From: Tubulanus polymorphus
Lineage: Eukaryota; Nemertea; Palaeonemertea; Tubulaniformes; Tubulanidae
Length of the DNA stretch: 64,000 bases
NCBI RefSeq assembly: GCF_964204645.1
Contig: NC_134030.1
Location: forward strand, 17,117,110-17,181,109
Direction: 5' to 3'
Below the pieces are notes generated by a model, which worked only from the letters and a program-made list of their open reading frames with translations, was not told the origin of the DNA and searched no databases. Below, one piece after another: positions 11,601 to 22,294 of the stretch; the stretch's first letter is position 1; each line of letters starts with the position of its first letter. The position numbers and the translations under genes were made by a program.

Positions 11601-12225
11601 TTTGACGATGTCAACGTGTTTCTGAGTTTTAGCGTGGTTTTCAAGCGCAATTCGACCCTTACTTCCGTATTTTATTTCTGTTTGGCACCAGAGACAATAA
11701 GCTTTCCCCGGTATGTCTATCTTCCTCACGAAGTCAGCGAGAGGAATCCCATCAACCATTTTCTCCAGCCAATCCCACTTCCATAGGTTTTTTTTAAATT
11801 CTTTTTGGTCGATTGTCCTGGGGTCAATCGTCCCAACTCTCTCAACAATTTTCCACATGATTCTATATCGCAATTTCACACTACGCACACGTGTTTAAAA
11901 CACAAGCATGTACTATTAAAAACGACCACCGCTCGGTGAAAAATCAATAATGTAGATACATGTATATACATATATCCAGACACGCGCTCGCCAACCGACA
12001 GAGAAAACTTTGTTAGTATACAAATGCCGCTAAATGATCGCATTTAAAAATAGATCGGGAAACGATTTTATGGTCATGCCAATCTATCCTTACAATGCTG
12101 GAAAACCACAGTCATCGTCCTAACCCCCACCCCATTTTTTCAACGGATATGCATTGATCTGAGAAATGATAAAAATTGATTGAAAAGGCGGAAATCCGCC
12201 GATCGGCGGAAAATTATCATCCCTG
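8650..12225 (-). mobile_element. hAT-like DNA transposon, 3.6 kb, apparently complete
   Basis: The ends are inverted repeats CAGGGATGATAA at 8650-8661 and its complement at 12214-12225. The start CAGGG is typical of many hAT families. Subterminal GGCGGAAA motifs lie near both ends, and a CCGCCGATCGGCGG palindrome lies inside the right end. A 6-bp direct repeat ATCTGT flanks the ends; classical hAT elements make 8-bp duplications, but some hAT lineages make shorter ones. One intron-bearing minus-strand transposase gene fills it. It sits within the last coding exon of gene 2. Confidence 0.8.
9258..11888 (-). CDS. hAT-family transposase, two exons
   Basis: Exon 1 (11888-11573) encodes about 105 residues with a BED/TTF-like zinc finger, CLWCQTEIKYGS with H-x5-H spacing, which would bind the element ends. 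It ends at CAG|GTAAGT. The acceptor TTTCAG| starts exon 2 at 11446, leaving a 126-bp intron. Exon 2 runs about 730 residues to a stop at 9258 with no break. It contains an LLDSCN block and TRWLS of the RNase H-like fold, then a C-terminal hAT dimerisation block (VVESSFSIMGEILNS) and a basic, coiled-coil-like Lys/Arg tail. The protein cuts and rejoins DNA at the CAGGG ends. Length is in the range of DUF4371-type hAT transposases. The start could be 11888 or an internal Met at about 11858. The intact frame suggests recent activity. Confidence 0.8.
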
Positions 12226-13447
12226 ATCTGTGTAAGCAATTTCACTTGGATTGGATTTCAACACTAACAATGCTTCAAGCGTTTTGTCTTCCAAACAAAA
12301 TCTCTGATCAGTACGATTTTTTCTCACACATGAGAACATCCGTTCACAATGTGCCCTTGAATGAGGTATGCTCAGAATGCTGCACATTACAGAACTCAAA
12401 TTCTTGAATAAGCAACTATCAAACTCTTCAACTGCGCCAATTTGTGACCACACACTATCTAATCTCGGCTTACTAGATACATTTATCGTCGCAATAAGCT
12501 CACCATCATGAACATATTCATTAAATTGTTTAGTGACTTGGTCTTTCAGTCTATCATTACAAACAATTTCATACATTTCAAGGTAAGACAACAGGTCTTC
12601 TGATTTCACCGACTTTCTTTGTTCTGGTAATGTTAACTCAAGGGCTGGATTTTTGGCATACAGTTGAAGCATGCATGTTGCTAGTTCTGAATAAATGCCA
12701 TCTTCATATAATCCAACCTTTTGCCACACTTTCTCAATATTAGAATTGGTCAATTCTTTCGTAATATGGCGGAAATCAGTTACTTGGTACAAACAAAATT
12801 CCTCCAGAATAGTTTCTTTGGCTACACCATGTGGTATGATACACGGAAACCTATCTAAAAAGAATTCGAGATGACTTTGAGGAACACTTTCATTCAACGA
12901 TATGTCAGCAACCTCACAGCAGTGAAGCAACTTATCAGATACAGGGAGTTTATCCAACATATAGTCCAGCAGACTTGTATAGTATTTGACTATGTTGGCG
13001 TAGAAATCCGTGATCCTTGTGTCCTTCAAATAGTTTTTGTCTTTATCTTTGATAAATGACTGTGCTTCATCACCTATCATGATCAAATGATTTGGCTTTC
13101 TGTTGTAATTCAACTTATTCTGAACCTTATCAAAAGTAAATCCTACCAGTGCAGACGGTTTTAAAAATCGTTGTTGGATTTTTCCAATTAAGGCTTTGAT
13201 AGACCTCCTCAAGAGATAAATGTTTGGTTCCTGGGACTGCAAATTTAGTAGTATGTCATCAAAGACATGTACTGCGTAATTAAGAAAAAGGCAATACAAC
13301 TTATTAGTAGGCGACCTGAAGAATTCACAGAGTGATTGGCTCTTTGCATAAGCTTGGTTAGGTCTATTATCAGCAGCGTTTGAAGCTTTTTCTTTGTTGA
13401 AAAACTTTTTCAAAGGTTCCCAATTGTAAATCAACCTTTCAATGCAC
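12226..13447 (-). pseudogene. Gene 2 last exon: hAT/DUF4371-type transposase-like protein, C-terminal part
   Basis: The acceptor TTTTCAG| at 13448 opens a 405-codon frame that continues the exon at 13574. It contains an all-helical middle region and, near its end, the hAT C-terminal block (SRAHCERMFSCVRKNRT). The reading frame now runs into the hAT element and stops at its inverted repeat (12217), replacing the original tail at 8593-8649. The protein belongs to the same broad family as the 9258-11888 gene but is only distantly similar to it. Whether it was a transposase or a host-used derivative cannot be told here. Confidence 0.75.
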
Positions 13448-13573
13448 CTGAAAAGTATATGTAATACATAACGATTATCTTTAAATATTGAATTACAACT
13501 TTTTACCTACAAATAGATGAATCCTGATTTTCCATTTAAACTAACAGTTATATATATATAGTTACATAATCAC

Positions 13574-13943
13574 CTTCCAATGCTTAGCCACCTTGTTTGG
13601 CCATGTTCAAGAACAGGTTTTGGTGCAAGTCCACATTCCGTAGTTAGAGATGCAAGTTCCGACTGCCTTTTATCGCTCATTTTCAAATGATTAAAGACAT
13701 CAACTAATATATCATCAATACCAGGTAGGTGTGCACTAGCAGCTTTCCGTGCTGCAATGTGGACCAAATGCAACACACAGCCTAACAGGTAAATATCAGG
13801 ATTTTTCTTCTTGGCAAAAGCAATCACACCATTCTTATCGCCCACATTCACATTCGTATTGTCTAATCCCAATGCAAGACAGTTTTCCCACTTAATGTTG
13901 TTTCTACTGAGCTCACTGTCTAAAAGTTTAAAAATATTTTCAC
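13574..13943 (-). pseudogene. Gene 2 exon: RNase H-like core with TRWLS
   Basis: The open frame contains GLDNTNVNVG, the GCVLHLVHIAARKAA block and HGQTRWLS, which in this family line up around the catalytic fold. The donor GGAAG|GTGATT at 13573 joins in frame to the exon at 13447. The expected 5' acceptor reads CGG instead of CAG at 13944-13946, one base from a normal splice site, which would impair splicing. Confidence 0.65.
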
Positions 13944-14052
13944 CCGAAATTAAACCGAAAGTAAGTATATAGTTAGGTTAGTTTAACATCTATTTCAAGA
14001 AGATGAATCAATGTATTTCCCTATTAAAAAAAAATTCAGAAACGAAACTTAC

Positions 14053-14249
14053 CAGTTGATCTGCCATCAATAGTTGGTACAGACAGGAGCTCCGAATCCA
14101 CATTCTTCGTAATACCATTAAACAGCCTAACAACAATGGGATACTGCTTTCCATGGTTGTCATCATTGCTACCATCAGTTGATATTGTAAGTGGTTGTGT
14201 CGTCTGATAATTGACTGCTGAACTACTATTGCTGATTTTTTCATGATGA
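14053..14249 (-). pseudogene. Gene 2 exon with STDGSND motif
   Basis: On the minus strand one frame carries LTISTDGSNDD and ends at CAACTG|GTAAGT (donor at 14052), joining in phase to the 13943 exon. STDGSND is the first catalytic Asp region of DUF4371-type hAT proteins. A candidate acceptor ACACAG| lies at 14250. The phase does not match the upstream exon at 15712, so a small exon between them is probably missed or lost. Confidence 0.55.
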
Positions 14250-14797
14250 CTGTGTTTTTACTACGTCTACAGCTGTAACCTGAAATGGGTAATCTTATAA
14301 TTGAAATAACAAATAAATTCGAAAGTGGAATACAAATTGAGTGGAAGACCAGTGTAAAATAGAATGTCAACTCCCACACCCTCCTAGTGTGACATAAGGC
14401 CAAAACAAAATATAAGAACCTTCACCAACAAGTAAAAAACATACATATTAATTCAAGAACTTTTTGATGTGTTACTTGGTAATTATAAATCATCATAACC
14501 CTTGTTTCCCTCTCATCAGTATCAAAATTTTGAAGCTGAAGAAATGTGTAAAACTATGATGTATTATACCTAGGTCTCCAAATGTTTACAAAAAAATATC
14601 TTAGTTATCAATAGGACTTTTTATTGCCTGTTGAATCAGAGACTCCGACACTGTAAAAAATATAAGCCTTATTACAATTCAACAGAGACTAGACAACAGA
14701 CATGTCCAATGATTTATGGTAGCATTTGGAGTGAAATTTTGCAACAGGTTCAATTTATGTTCGATAGATGGCGCTAGTAGTAGCTCAACTGTCAAAT

Positions 14798-15323
14798 ACA
14801 GTCAACTCCGCATAAGTCGTAGCCCTCGGGACTGACGATTTTGCTACGACTTACGTGATGTACGAGTTATGTGTAAGTCATATTTTTACGAGTTATCTAA
14901 AAGTCGTGGTTTTAAACGAATTCCACGAATAACCCGTGAGAATACGATATATACGATTCTCAAATTCCAGCGTGGTTAGTCCCCGGCCCAGTCGTATCCT
15001 GAGCTGACCGTGCAGGTCCTATATATCGTGCCCTACCACAAGAAAGTTACATTGTAACAGTCTAAACAAAGGCAATATTGTAGCGTATTTTTAATTTATC
15101 TGCTGCTGGCATATCGGGCTACGACTTACGCGCGGTATTTTGAATGAAACCAGAAGATTTGGACTTTAAAATTGATACGACTTACGTGAAAATACGACTT
15201 ATAAAGTACGAGTTATAAGCATAATTCTATAAGGTATAAAGAAGAAAATCGGGACCAAAATGATTATACGAGAGATGTGATGATACGACTAATTCGATGA
15301 CGACTTATGCAGGGTTTACTGTA
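14798..15323. mobile_element. MITE with TACAGT inverted ends
   Basis: Left end TACAGTCAACTCCGCATAAG and the complement of the right end TACAGTAAACCCTGCATAAG match at 16 of 20 positions, and both continue with TCGT. TA at each edge fits the target duplication of pogo/Tc1-type elements. The interior repeats ACGACTTACG and CGAGTTAT variants in both directions. It lies in an intron of gene 2 and has no ORF. Confidence 0.7.
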
Positions 15324-15711
15324 TGTTAGCTCACATGGCAGTCACATTCCGATAATAATCCCTAAATTTCAAGACATAAAGATTGCAATCCAAACTTCTA
15401 AAGGCAATCTTCATGTTAAATATCGATTTTGAAAAAGTTTTATCGATGACTTTTATATTTTTTTTGCGCATTTTCCGGATGTTAGAACATGAACAATGAA
15501 AAACGGTTACTCCAAAACTTTTGATGACGAAGTCACTAAAATAAAATGACTCGGCGGTAGTTTATTTGAATCGGTCGGGAGACCGTAACCACACATATAT
15601 TTTGTTTTGGCCTAATATTACGTACAATCCTTTAATTTATTATCATGTTGTTTATCATAGAATAGTAAGTATGCCTACCATACCAAAACATCTTGTTTTT
15701 CTGGCACTTAC

Positions 15712-15785
15712 CTTGTGCAAAGTGTTTGGTTAATCGTGTTGCAGTATTCAACGGCAAGTTCAACTCGGCGATTAGCTCAGATGTT
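15712..15785 (-). pseudogene. Gene 2, 3' part of the exon cut by the Polinton
   Basis: On the minus strand the coding frame entering from 34810 continues here after removal of the 15786-34809 element and one 6-bp duplication. It ends at a consensus donor, ACAAG|GTAAGTG. The rejoined frame is open and reads like the segment that follows the zinc finger in this transposase family. Without this explanation the stretch looks like a tRNA A-box (GATTAGCTCAGATG), which it is not. Confidence 0.65.
15780..15785. repeat. Left target-site duplication of the Polinton
   Basis: GATGTT here matches GAGGTT at 34810-34815 in five of six bases. Polintons make 6-bp duplications. Either variant gives the same amino acids in the interrupted exon, so the change is silent. 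Confidence 0.7.
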
Positions 15786-15875
15786 AGTAATTGGAAGATG
15801 TGGGTTTCAGATCAGAGTACTAGAGTACTAAACACCACTCATCACCACAAGTAATTTTTTTTCCTAATAAATGGG
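15786..15875 (+). repeat. Polinton left terminal inverted repeat
   Basis: 90 bp, perfectly complementary to 34720-34809, including an eight-T run. It ends inside the first five bases of the ORF starting at 15871. The promoter and start codon of the terminal gene are therefore carried in the repeat itself. Confidence 0.95.
15852..15873 (+). promoter_or_regulatory. T-tract plus AATAAATG start element
   Basis: Eight T residues (15855-15862), then TCC-type spacer and AATAAATG with the ATG as the gene start. The same arrangement precedes the ORFs at 22295, 23095, 23452, 23699, 24142, 24593, 25998, 29090 and 32377, and the minus-strand ORF at 34724. Confidence 0.65.
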
Positions 15876-18800
15876 AGAGAGTGAGTACCAGACAGAAAAC
15901 AATAATGTTAATAAAAATCAATATTATTGCCCATATTGTAAAAAATACATCGATAAATCTAATAAATCTAAACATAAAAAATCTTCAAATCATATAAAAA
16001 ATGTAATAAATTTTGAAACTCCAGAAAATTCTAATGAAAGAAAAGAACGATTAGAAAATATGAATGTGGATGAAATAAAATGTGAAGTTTGTAATGAATT
16101 TATAGTAAAAAGGAATTATAATAGACATCTCGAATCACAAAAACATTATAAAAATTTAAATAAAAATGTTTTAGGATCAGAATATTTTGATAATAAACCT
16201 CAACAAGTAAAAAAATCAACTTCAAAAACTAAATCCATTTCAAATAAACCTTACATGGAAAATGTTAGAAATTATATTGATTCACTAGAAATAAAAGATA
16301 CAATTGAAATTTTAGAAACATTACATAGTAAAATTGGTCCTGCAGCTATTATATTTAGATTCTTTAAAGGAACAACAATAGAAGATTATAGTAAATTTAA
16401 TGAAATAATAGAAAAAATACTAGATTTGATAACAGATGTTGAATATCCAAAAATTAGTATCTCTGGGAAAGTAAGTTTTATAAAGTCAGAAGAAAAAATG
16501 AATTATAATATTCAAACACTCTGAAGAAATAATTTCAAAAACACAAACAAAAGAGAAGTTAGAAAAAATATTTAATGAATTTAAACGTCATATTGAAGAA
16601 AGATATTTTGAGGGTTCTGGCTTAACATTGAATGAAATTATATATTTAGATTTAAATGTTTATAATACAAAAAGGAATAAAACATCAAAAAGTAATAAAA
16701 TGTTTAAAAATGATTCAAACTTTACAACAGAAAAGGATATTAAAGCATCATCTTATATTAAATTACCATTTACAACAAAAGCAGTAATAAATATTCAAAA
16801 TGAAGATAATAAATGTTTTCTATGGTCAATTATTAGTTGCTTACATCCAACACAGGAAAATGTTTGTAGAATAACAGATTATCGGAAATATGAAACATTA
16901 TATAAAATTGATCAATATTCAGTAACTATAAAAATGATTCCTAAAATAGAAAAAGTTAATAATTTAAAAATAAATGTATTTGAATTAATGCAATTACCAA
17001 AGACAAAAGGTGAAAATATTAAAGATTATACATTGGAAGCTTTATATTTAACAGAATATTATGATGATGAAAATGCTATAGATTTGTTATATTATAAAAA
17101 AGATGAAAATGAACATTATATGTGGTTAAAACAAATTGATTTATTCTTTAGAACAGAAAGTGATCATCATCGTAAAATTTATCTATGTAGAAAATGTTTA
17201 TCTAAATTTATGACTGAGAATGCGTTACTAAAACATAAAGAATTATGTGATAATAAAGATTTTTGTAAATTAATAATACCAACAGAAAAAGATTATAAAT
17301 TGAAATTTACTAATCATAAATTTAAGAATATTGTTCCATTTGTAATTTATGGGGATTTTGAATCGTTGAATAAAGAATTAACTAATCAAGATAGAAAAGA
17401 AATATATAACAAAAAGCAATTATTAAAATCAATGGATAAAGGAAATGAATTAAATGAAGACCCACCGATTATAAATACAATTAAAAAAGTTCATCAAACA
17501 GCTGCTGCTTATGGAATTTATATAAAATCAAATTATCCTGAATTATATGAAAGTCAATATATTTCTTTTAGAGGTGAAAATGTAGTTAATGATTTTTGTG
17601 ATAAAATGATTGAATTAGAAAGTGATTTTGCAAAATTATTAAACAAAAATAAAAGAATAGTTATGACAAAAGAAGATGAAATTGATTTTAATTATGCAAC
17701 TCATTGTTGTTATTGTGAAAAACGTTTTTATTCATTTGATAAAAAAGTTAGAGATCATGATCATTTAAATTCAAAATATCGTGGGGCTGCTCATGAAGAT
17801 TGCAATTTACAAGCTAAGAAAGTTAATTTCGTACCAATATTATTTCATAATTTATCAGGCTATGATACCCATCTATTTATAAAACAATTATCAGGAAAAT
17901 TGGGTTCAATTAATCAAGAAATAGAAGAATATAATGCTATGAATGGCGTAAATGTAAGAAAATATGATTTTAAACTATTAGCTAAAACATCTGAAAGTTA
18001 TATTTCATTTCAATTTGGTTGCATTAGATTTTTAGATTCTTATAGATTTCTAGCAAGTTCATTAGATAATTTATCAAAAAGTTTAGTTGATAATGATTTT
18101 ATAATAACTCGATATTATTATCCAAATGAACAAGATTTTAAATTATTGAGATAAAAAGGTGCAATTCCTTATTCATTTTATAAAACACACAATGATTTTA
18201 ATGTAACAGAATTATTAAAAGATCAATTTTATGATCGATTAAAAGAGGAGTATGTGAAAGATGAAGTGTTTAATAGAACATTAAATATTTGGAACCATTT
18301 TAAGATGAAAAATCATGGTGAATTAGTTGATTTATATTTAAAATCAGATGTTATGATATTGGCTGACATATTTGAAAAATTTAGAGAAGTTAATTTGAAT
18401 CATTTTAATGTTGATCCTTGTTATTGCTACTCTAGTCCTGGTTTAACCTGGCAATGTGGTTTAAAATATACAAATGTAGAATTAGATTTATTAAAAGAAC
18501 CAGACATGGTTTTATTATTTGAAAAATCAATTAGAGGTGGAATTAGTGGTGTTATGGGAGATAGGAATTTTAAAGCAAATGATGAATATAAATTATTATA
18601 TATTGACGCCAATAATTTATATGGCTGGGCAATGATGCAACCTCAACCATACAAAAATTTTATATTAACAGAAGTTGAAAATGATGATAAAACTGATTGG
18701 GAAAGCGCAATTGTGCGTTTAAAAGATGAAGCACCAATTGGTTATTTCTTTGTAGTTGATTTAGAATATCCTGAAAATATAAAGTTTAAAACAAGAAACT

Positions 18801-20919
18801 TGCCTTTTTGCCCAGAACATTTAACAGTAGATGATAGTTATTTAAGTGAATACCAGAAGAACATAAAACCGAAAGATCATGTTTTTACAGAAAAATTAAT
18901 ACTTACTCAAAATAATAAATACAATTATATTGTTCATTATAGAATGTTGAAATTTTATCTAAAGCAAGGAATGAAATTAAAGAAAGTACATAGATATATT
19001 GAATTTAATCAATCGAAGTGGTTAGAAAAATATATAGATTTTAATACTCAACAGAGAACCTTATCAAAAACAGATTTTGAAAAAGATTTCTTCAAATTAA
19101 TGAATAATAGTTTTTATGGTAAAACATGCGAAAATATTAGAAATAGAAATGATATTGAATTAGTAAATAATTCTGAAAGATTAAGGCATTTACAATCAAG
19201 TCCTAGACATTTAGGAAATAAAAGATTTGAAGATTATTTAACAGCAGTTAAATTAAAAAGAACATCAATGAAATTTAATAAACCTATATTTATTGGTTCG
19301 ACTGTTTTAGAAGTATCAAAATTATTAATGTATGATTTTTATTATAATGTTTTACAACCACTTTTTGGGGAAAAGCATATTGAAATATTATATTTTGATT
19401 CTGTAACAGCTGACACCCCAATATTATTAAAATGTAATGATAAAATATTGATAAGAAGAATTTCAGAAATAATTTCAAAACAAAATGAATGTTATATTTC
19501 ATATGGAGAAAAAGAATTAATACAAATAAATGGTTTAATGGATGTTTGGACAAGAAATGGATGGAAAAAATTAAAGAATATTATTAGGCATAAAACAAAT
19601 AACAAAATCTATAGAGTTAGAACTAAATTAGGATTTGTAGATGTTACAGAAGATCATAGTTTAATTAAACGAAATGGCGATGAAATAAAACCAACTGATA
19701 TAAAAATTGGAGATGAATTATTACATAAAAGATTTTTCCAAAGAATGAATCATGTCATTTAATGAAATTATTGATAATATTTATAATATAGAACCCGAAA
19801 CATTAGAAGAAAAAGAATATTTTATCAAAGGATTTTTCATGGGCGATGGTTCAGCAGGTGTGTATAATTATATTTTGGGGTAATAAATATTGTTGGTATT
19901 TATGCAATCAAGACTTAAAATTATTAGAAAGAATTAAGAAATTCTGTGAAGAAGTTTATTCACATAAAACATTTAGAATCATGGATGTTTTGAAATCATC
20001 AGCAGTTTATAGAATACTTGTAAATAATCCTAAAGATTTTGCTATAAAATATAATAATGAATTCTATATTCATGCAATAGTGAAAAGTAATACTTCAACA
20101 AAAGAAAAGATAGTTCCAGATTATGTATTAAATGCAAAAAATAATTTAAGAAAATGGTTCTTCATTGGGTTCTATGCTGCAGATGGTTCAAAAAGTTTCA
20201 AAAACCGCAAAACAATATCTTTAGCTCAAAAAGGAAAAGTTGCTATATCAGGATTGAATATATTATGCAATTCATTAGGTTTTAATATGAATATTGGATT
20301 GATTAAATCTAAACCAAATTGCTTTAATTTAAGCCATGTAGAAAATGAGTTAACAGAAGAAGTTAAAGATTTATTTGAAATATATAACCCAACAGATTAT
20401 GTTTATGATTTATCAACTGAAGATGGTACATTTAACTGTGGATTTCCATTAATAGCGGTCAATACTGATGCGTACATACTAAAAATCAAGACAAATGACA
20501 TAACAAAAGACTTAAAAACATTAAAACATCATTTTGATTTTAGCAATTATCCCAAAGATCATGAACTATTTAGCAAAGATAATAAAAAGATTCTTGGTAA
20601 ATTTAAAGATGAATTAGGGGGTGATTAAATGATTGAATTTGTTGGGATAAGAAGTAAAATGTATAGTTACAGAACAAAAGATCATGAAGCTAAAAAGTTA
20701 AAAGGAATAACAAAACATGTGGTTGATAAACATATAGAATTTCAAGATTATATAAAGTGTTTATATAACTCAATTGTAATGAAACACAAAATGAATTGTT
20801 TAAGATCAGAAGATCATGAGAAGTACATTAATGAAGTTGAAAAAACTAGTTTAAATCCATTTGATGATAAAATGCATATTTTAGATGATGGTATAAAAAC
20901 ATTACCTTATGGTCATTAA
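15871..20919 (+). pseudogene. polB: Protein-primed DNA polymerase B with N-terminal zinc fingers, split by an intein
   Basis: Replicates the linear element. In order: two C2H2-like fingers (15.9-16.2 kb), the Polinton N-terminal region, a further C2H2-like motif (17180-17250), exonuclease motif I (YGDFESLN, 17350), an endonuclease VII-like HNH insert (CYCEKRF...RDHDHLN, 17710-17810), exonuclease motif II (NLSGYDTH), exonuclease III (YLKSDVMILAD), polymerase motif A (DANNLYGW, 18605), motif B (KLMNNSFYGKT, 19097) and motif C, which is cut by an intein. Breaks: a frame change near 16515, TAA at 18152-18154, two frame changes inside the intein, and TAA at 20626-20628. It cannot make an active enzyme without readthrough. 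The family and motif order are certain; whether the 15871 ORF was always fused is likely, since the frame continues past 16515. Confidence 0.92.
19400..20463 (+). other. Intein with LAGLIDADG homing endonuclease in PolB motif C
   Basis: Insertion lies exactly within the conserved Y-x-D-T-D catalytic motif: the residues before it end in LYFD and those after it start with TDAY. It begins with Ser (SVTADTPILLK, block A), has block B with a T-x-x-H (TEDHSLI), two dodecapeptide endonuclease motifs (FIKGFFMGDG at 19825-19854 and FFIGFYAADG at 20161-20190), block F (YDLSTEDGTFNCG) and a C-terminal Asn followed by Thr +1. The usual penultimate His is Val. Length is about 354 codons with two 1-nt net insertions (near 19755 and 19870). 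Ser1 and Thr+1 fit the known pol-c insertion class. It would self-splice out of the protein and its endonuclease would spread it to empty polB genes. Confidence 0.88.
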
Positions 20920-22226
20920 AACATAAAATCAATATCATCATAATCGAAATCACTATTGGCTTCTTAATTTTCATTTAATTGTTTAGGTTCTTCTTAGGTT
21001 TTTCTCATTTAAATAAAGTTCTATCTTGTTCCACATTTCATCTCGCTCTCTTTGTTTCTTTTTGTTTGTTAATTCATCAAATGGAATTATAATATCTATG
21101 TTTAAATAATTTACAATCTTATTTAAAAAGAATTCATAATTAATTGAATCTGTTATTCTATTTTCTTAATGATACATTAATATTTGTTTGAATATTTTTT
21201 TTATATTTTCCATATCTTCTTCTGTTAATTTAGGTTTTTCATAATAATCGTTAAATAATAAATATAAATACATTTTCGTTTGTTTTGTGTTAAATGTTGA
21301 CGGAATAATTGTTTTTATAATATCTTTTTTAGTTATTTCACCATTTTCATTTTCTATTATTTTCATTTTTTCAAGCCATTGCATATATTCTGGTGTATGA
21401 TCTTCCATAGAAAATATTTTAAAAATTTCATCTAGATAATTTAATTTTGGATCTATGAGAAAATCTCTAGTTTTTTCTTCACCCAATAAATTCTTTTGCC
21501 ATCCACATTCATTACACATAACACAGTACCTTCTTGTCTTAAGGTCGCATAACTACATTGTGGACATTTTCGTTTATAATTTATTGGTAATAGATCTTCA
21601 TTAAGCTCCTGGTATTTTCTTACGTTTTCTTTATGTTTTATTGTTCTATTATGTAGATTAGAATTACTTGTTGTAATAATCAATTTACAATATTTACAAT
21701 AATATGTTTTTCTTGTTAATTCATTATATTGTTTTTTTAACTTTTCAACTGTTTCTTTATTATCTGGTAACGTTTACTCATATTTTATTTTTTCTAATAA
21801 ATTATTTTTTCTTTCATTAAATTCAGTTTCAAATTTATTAGAAATTTTATCTATATGTACTTTACGAAATTGATGATTCTCCCAATCTTCTATATTTTCA
21901 GCGTTATATTTTATTCGACAAGGCTCACAGAAATGATCTTTTATATTATCCTTATCATAGAATAAGAAAGGTCTTCACCAAATAACTTCAGGTTCAACTT
22001 CAGCAGAATTACTATTACTTTCATTACTATCAACATTAGCCGTTGCGCCATTAATTCTACACTTCTCTGAATGTTTCTTAACATAATTTCTTGAGAATAA
22101 TTTATTACATTTTGGGCAGTTTATTTTAGGGGGTTTATAATTTTCATCATGTTTTTTCATATGTCGAGCCATATTACTTTTTCTTAGAAGTTCACCACAA
22201 ATTTCGCATGCTATCTTCTCATCCAT
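20916..22226 (-). pseudogene. Zinc-finger protein resembling late transcription factor VLTF3
   Basis: Starts at 22226 with TAATAAATG. The N-terminus has two C2H2 fingers (CEICGELLRK, CPKCNKLFSR). Another finger follows at 21660-21710 (YYCKYCKL). A zinc ribbon lies at about 21510-21570 (CPQC... then CVMCNECGW), and a helical C-terminal region at 21166-21480 ends TEEDMENIKKIFKQI. Zn ribbon plus a helical region ending in an MFKQI-like block is the layout of poxvirus-type VLTF3 proteins, which activate late promoters; this is a family resemblance judged by eye. Breaks: stops near 21973, 21776 and 21166, and frame changes near 21525 and 20990. It converges on polB, and the two stop codons overlap within TTAA. 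Confidence 0.5.
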
Positions 22227-22294
22227 TTATTAAGGAAAAATTTTATTAAAATTAATTTTTAGTGATGAGCGGTAATTTTTTTATGTTATAAATA
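22227..22294. promoter_or_regulatory. Divergent promoter between VLTF3-like and minor capsid genes
   Basis: A 68-bp gap serves both directions. On the plus strand a seven-T run (22276-22282) and TTATAAATA precede the ATG at 22295. On the minus strand a T-run and TTAATAAATG lead into the ATG at 22226. The sequence GTGATGAGCGG resembles the GTGATGAGTGG of the terminal repeats. Confidence 0.5.

Noticed and set aside
15770-15815. tRNA-like A box and B-box-like GTGGGTTTCAGATC across the Polinton edge
   Set aside because: The first half is coding sequence of gene 2 on the minus strand and the second half belongs to the Polinton TIR; no cloverleaf forms.
18427-18612. Minus-strand ORFs inside polB and other Polinton genes
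   Set aside because: They are shadows of the plus-strand coding regions with lower-quality composition.
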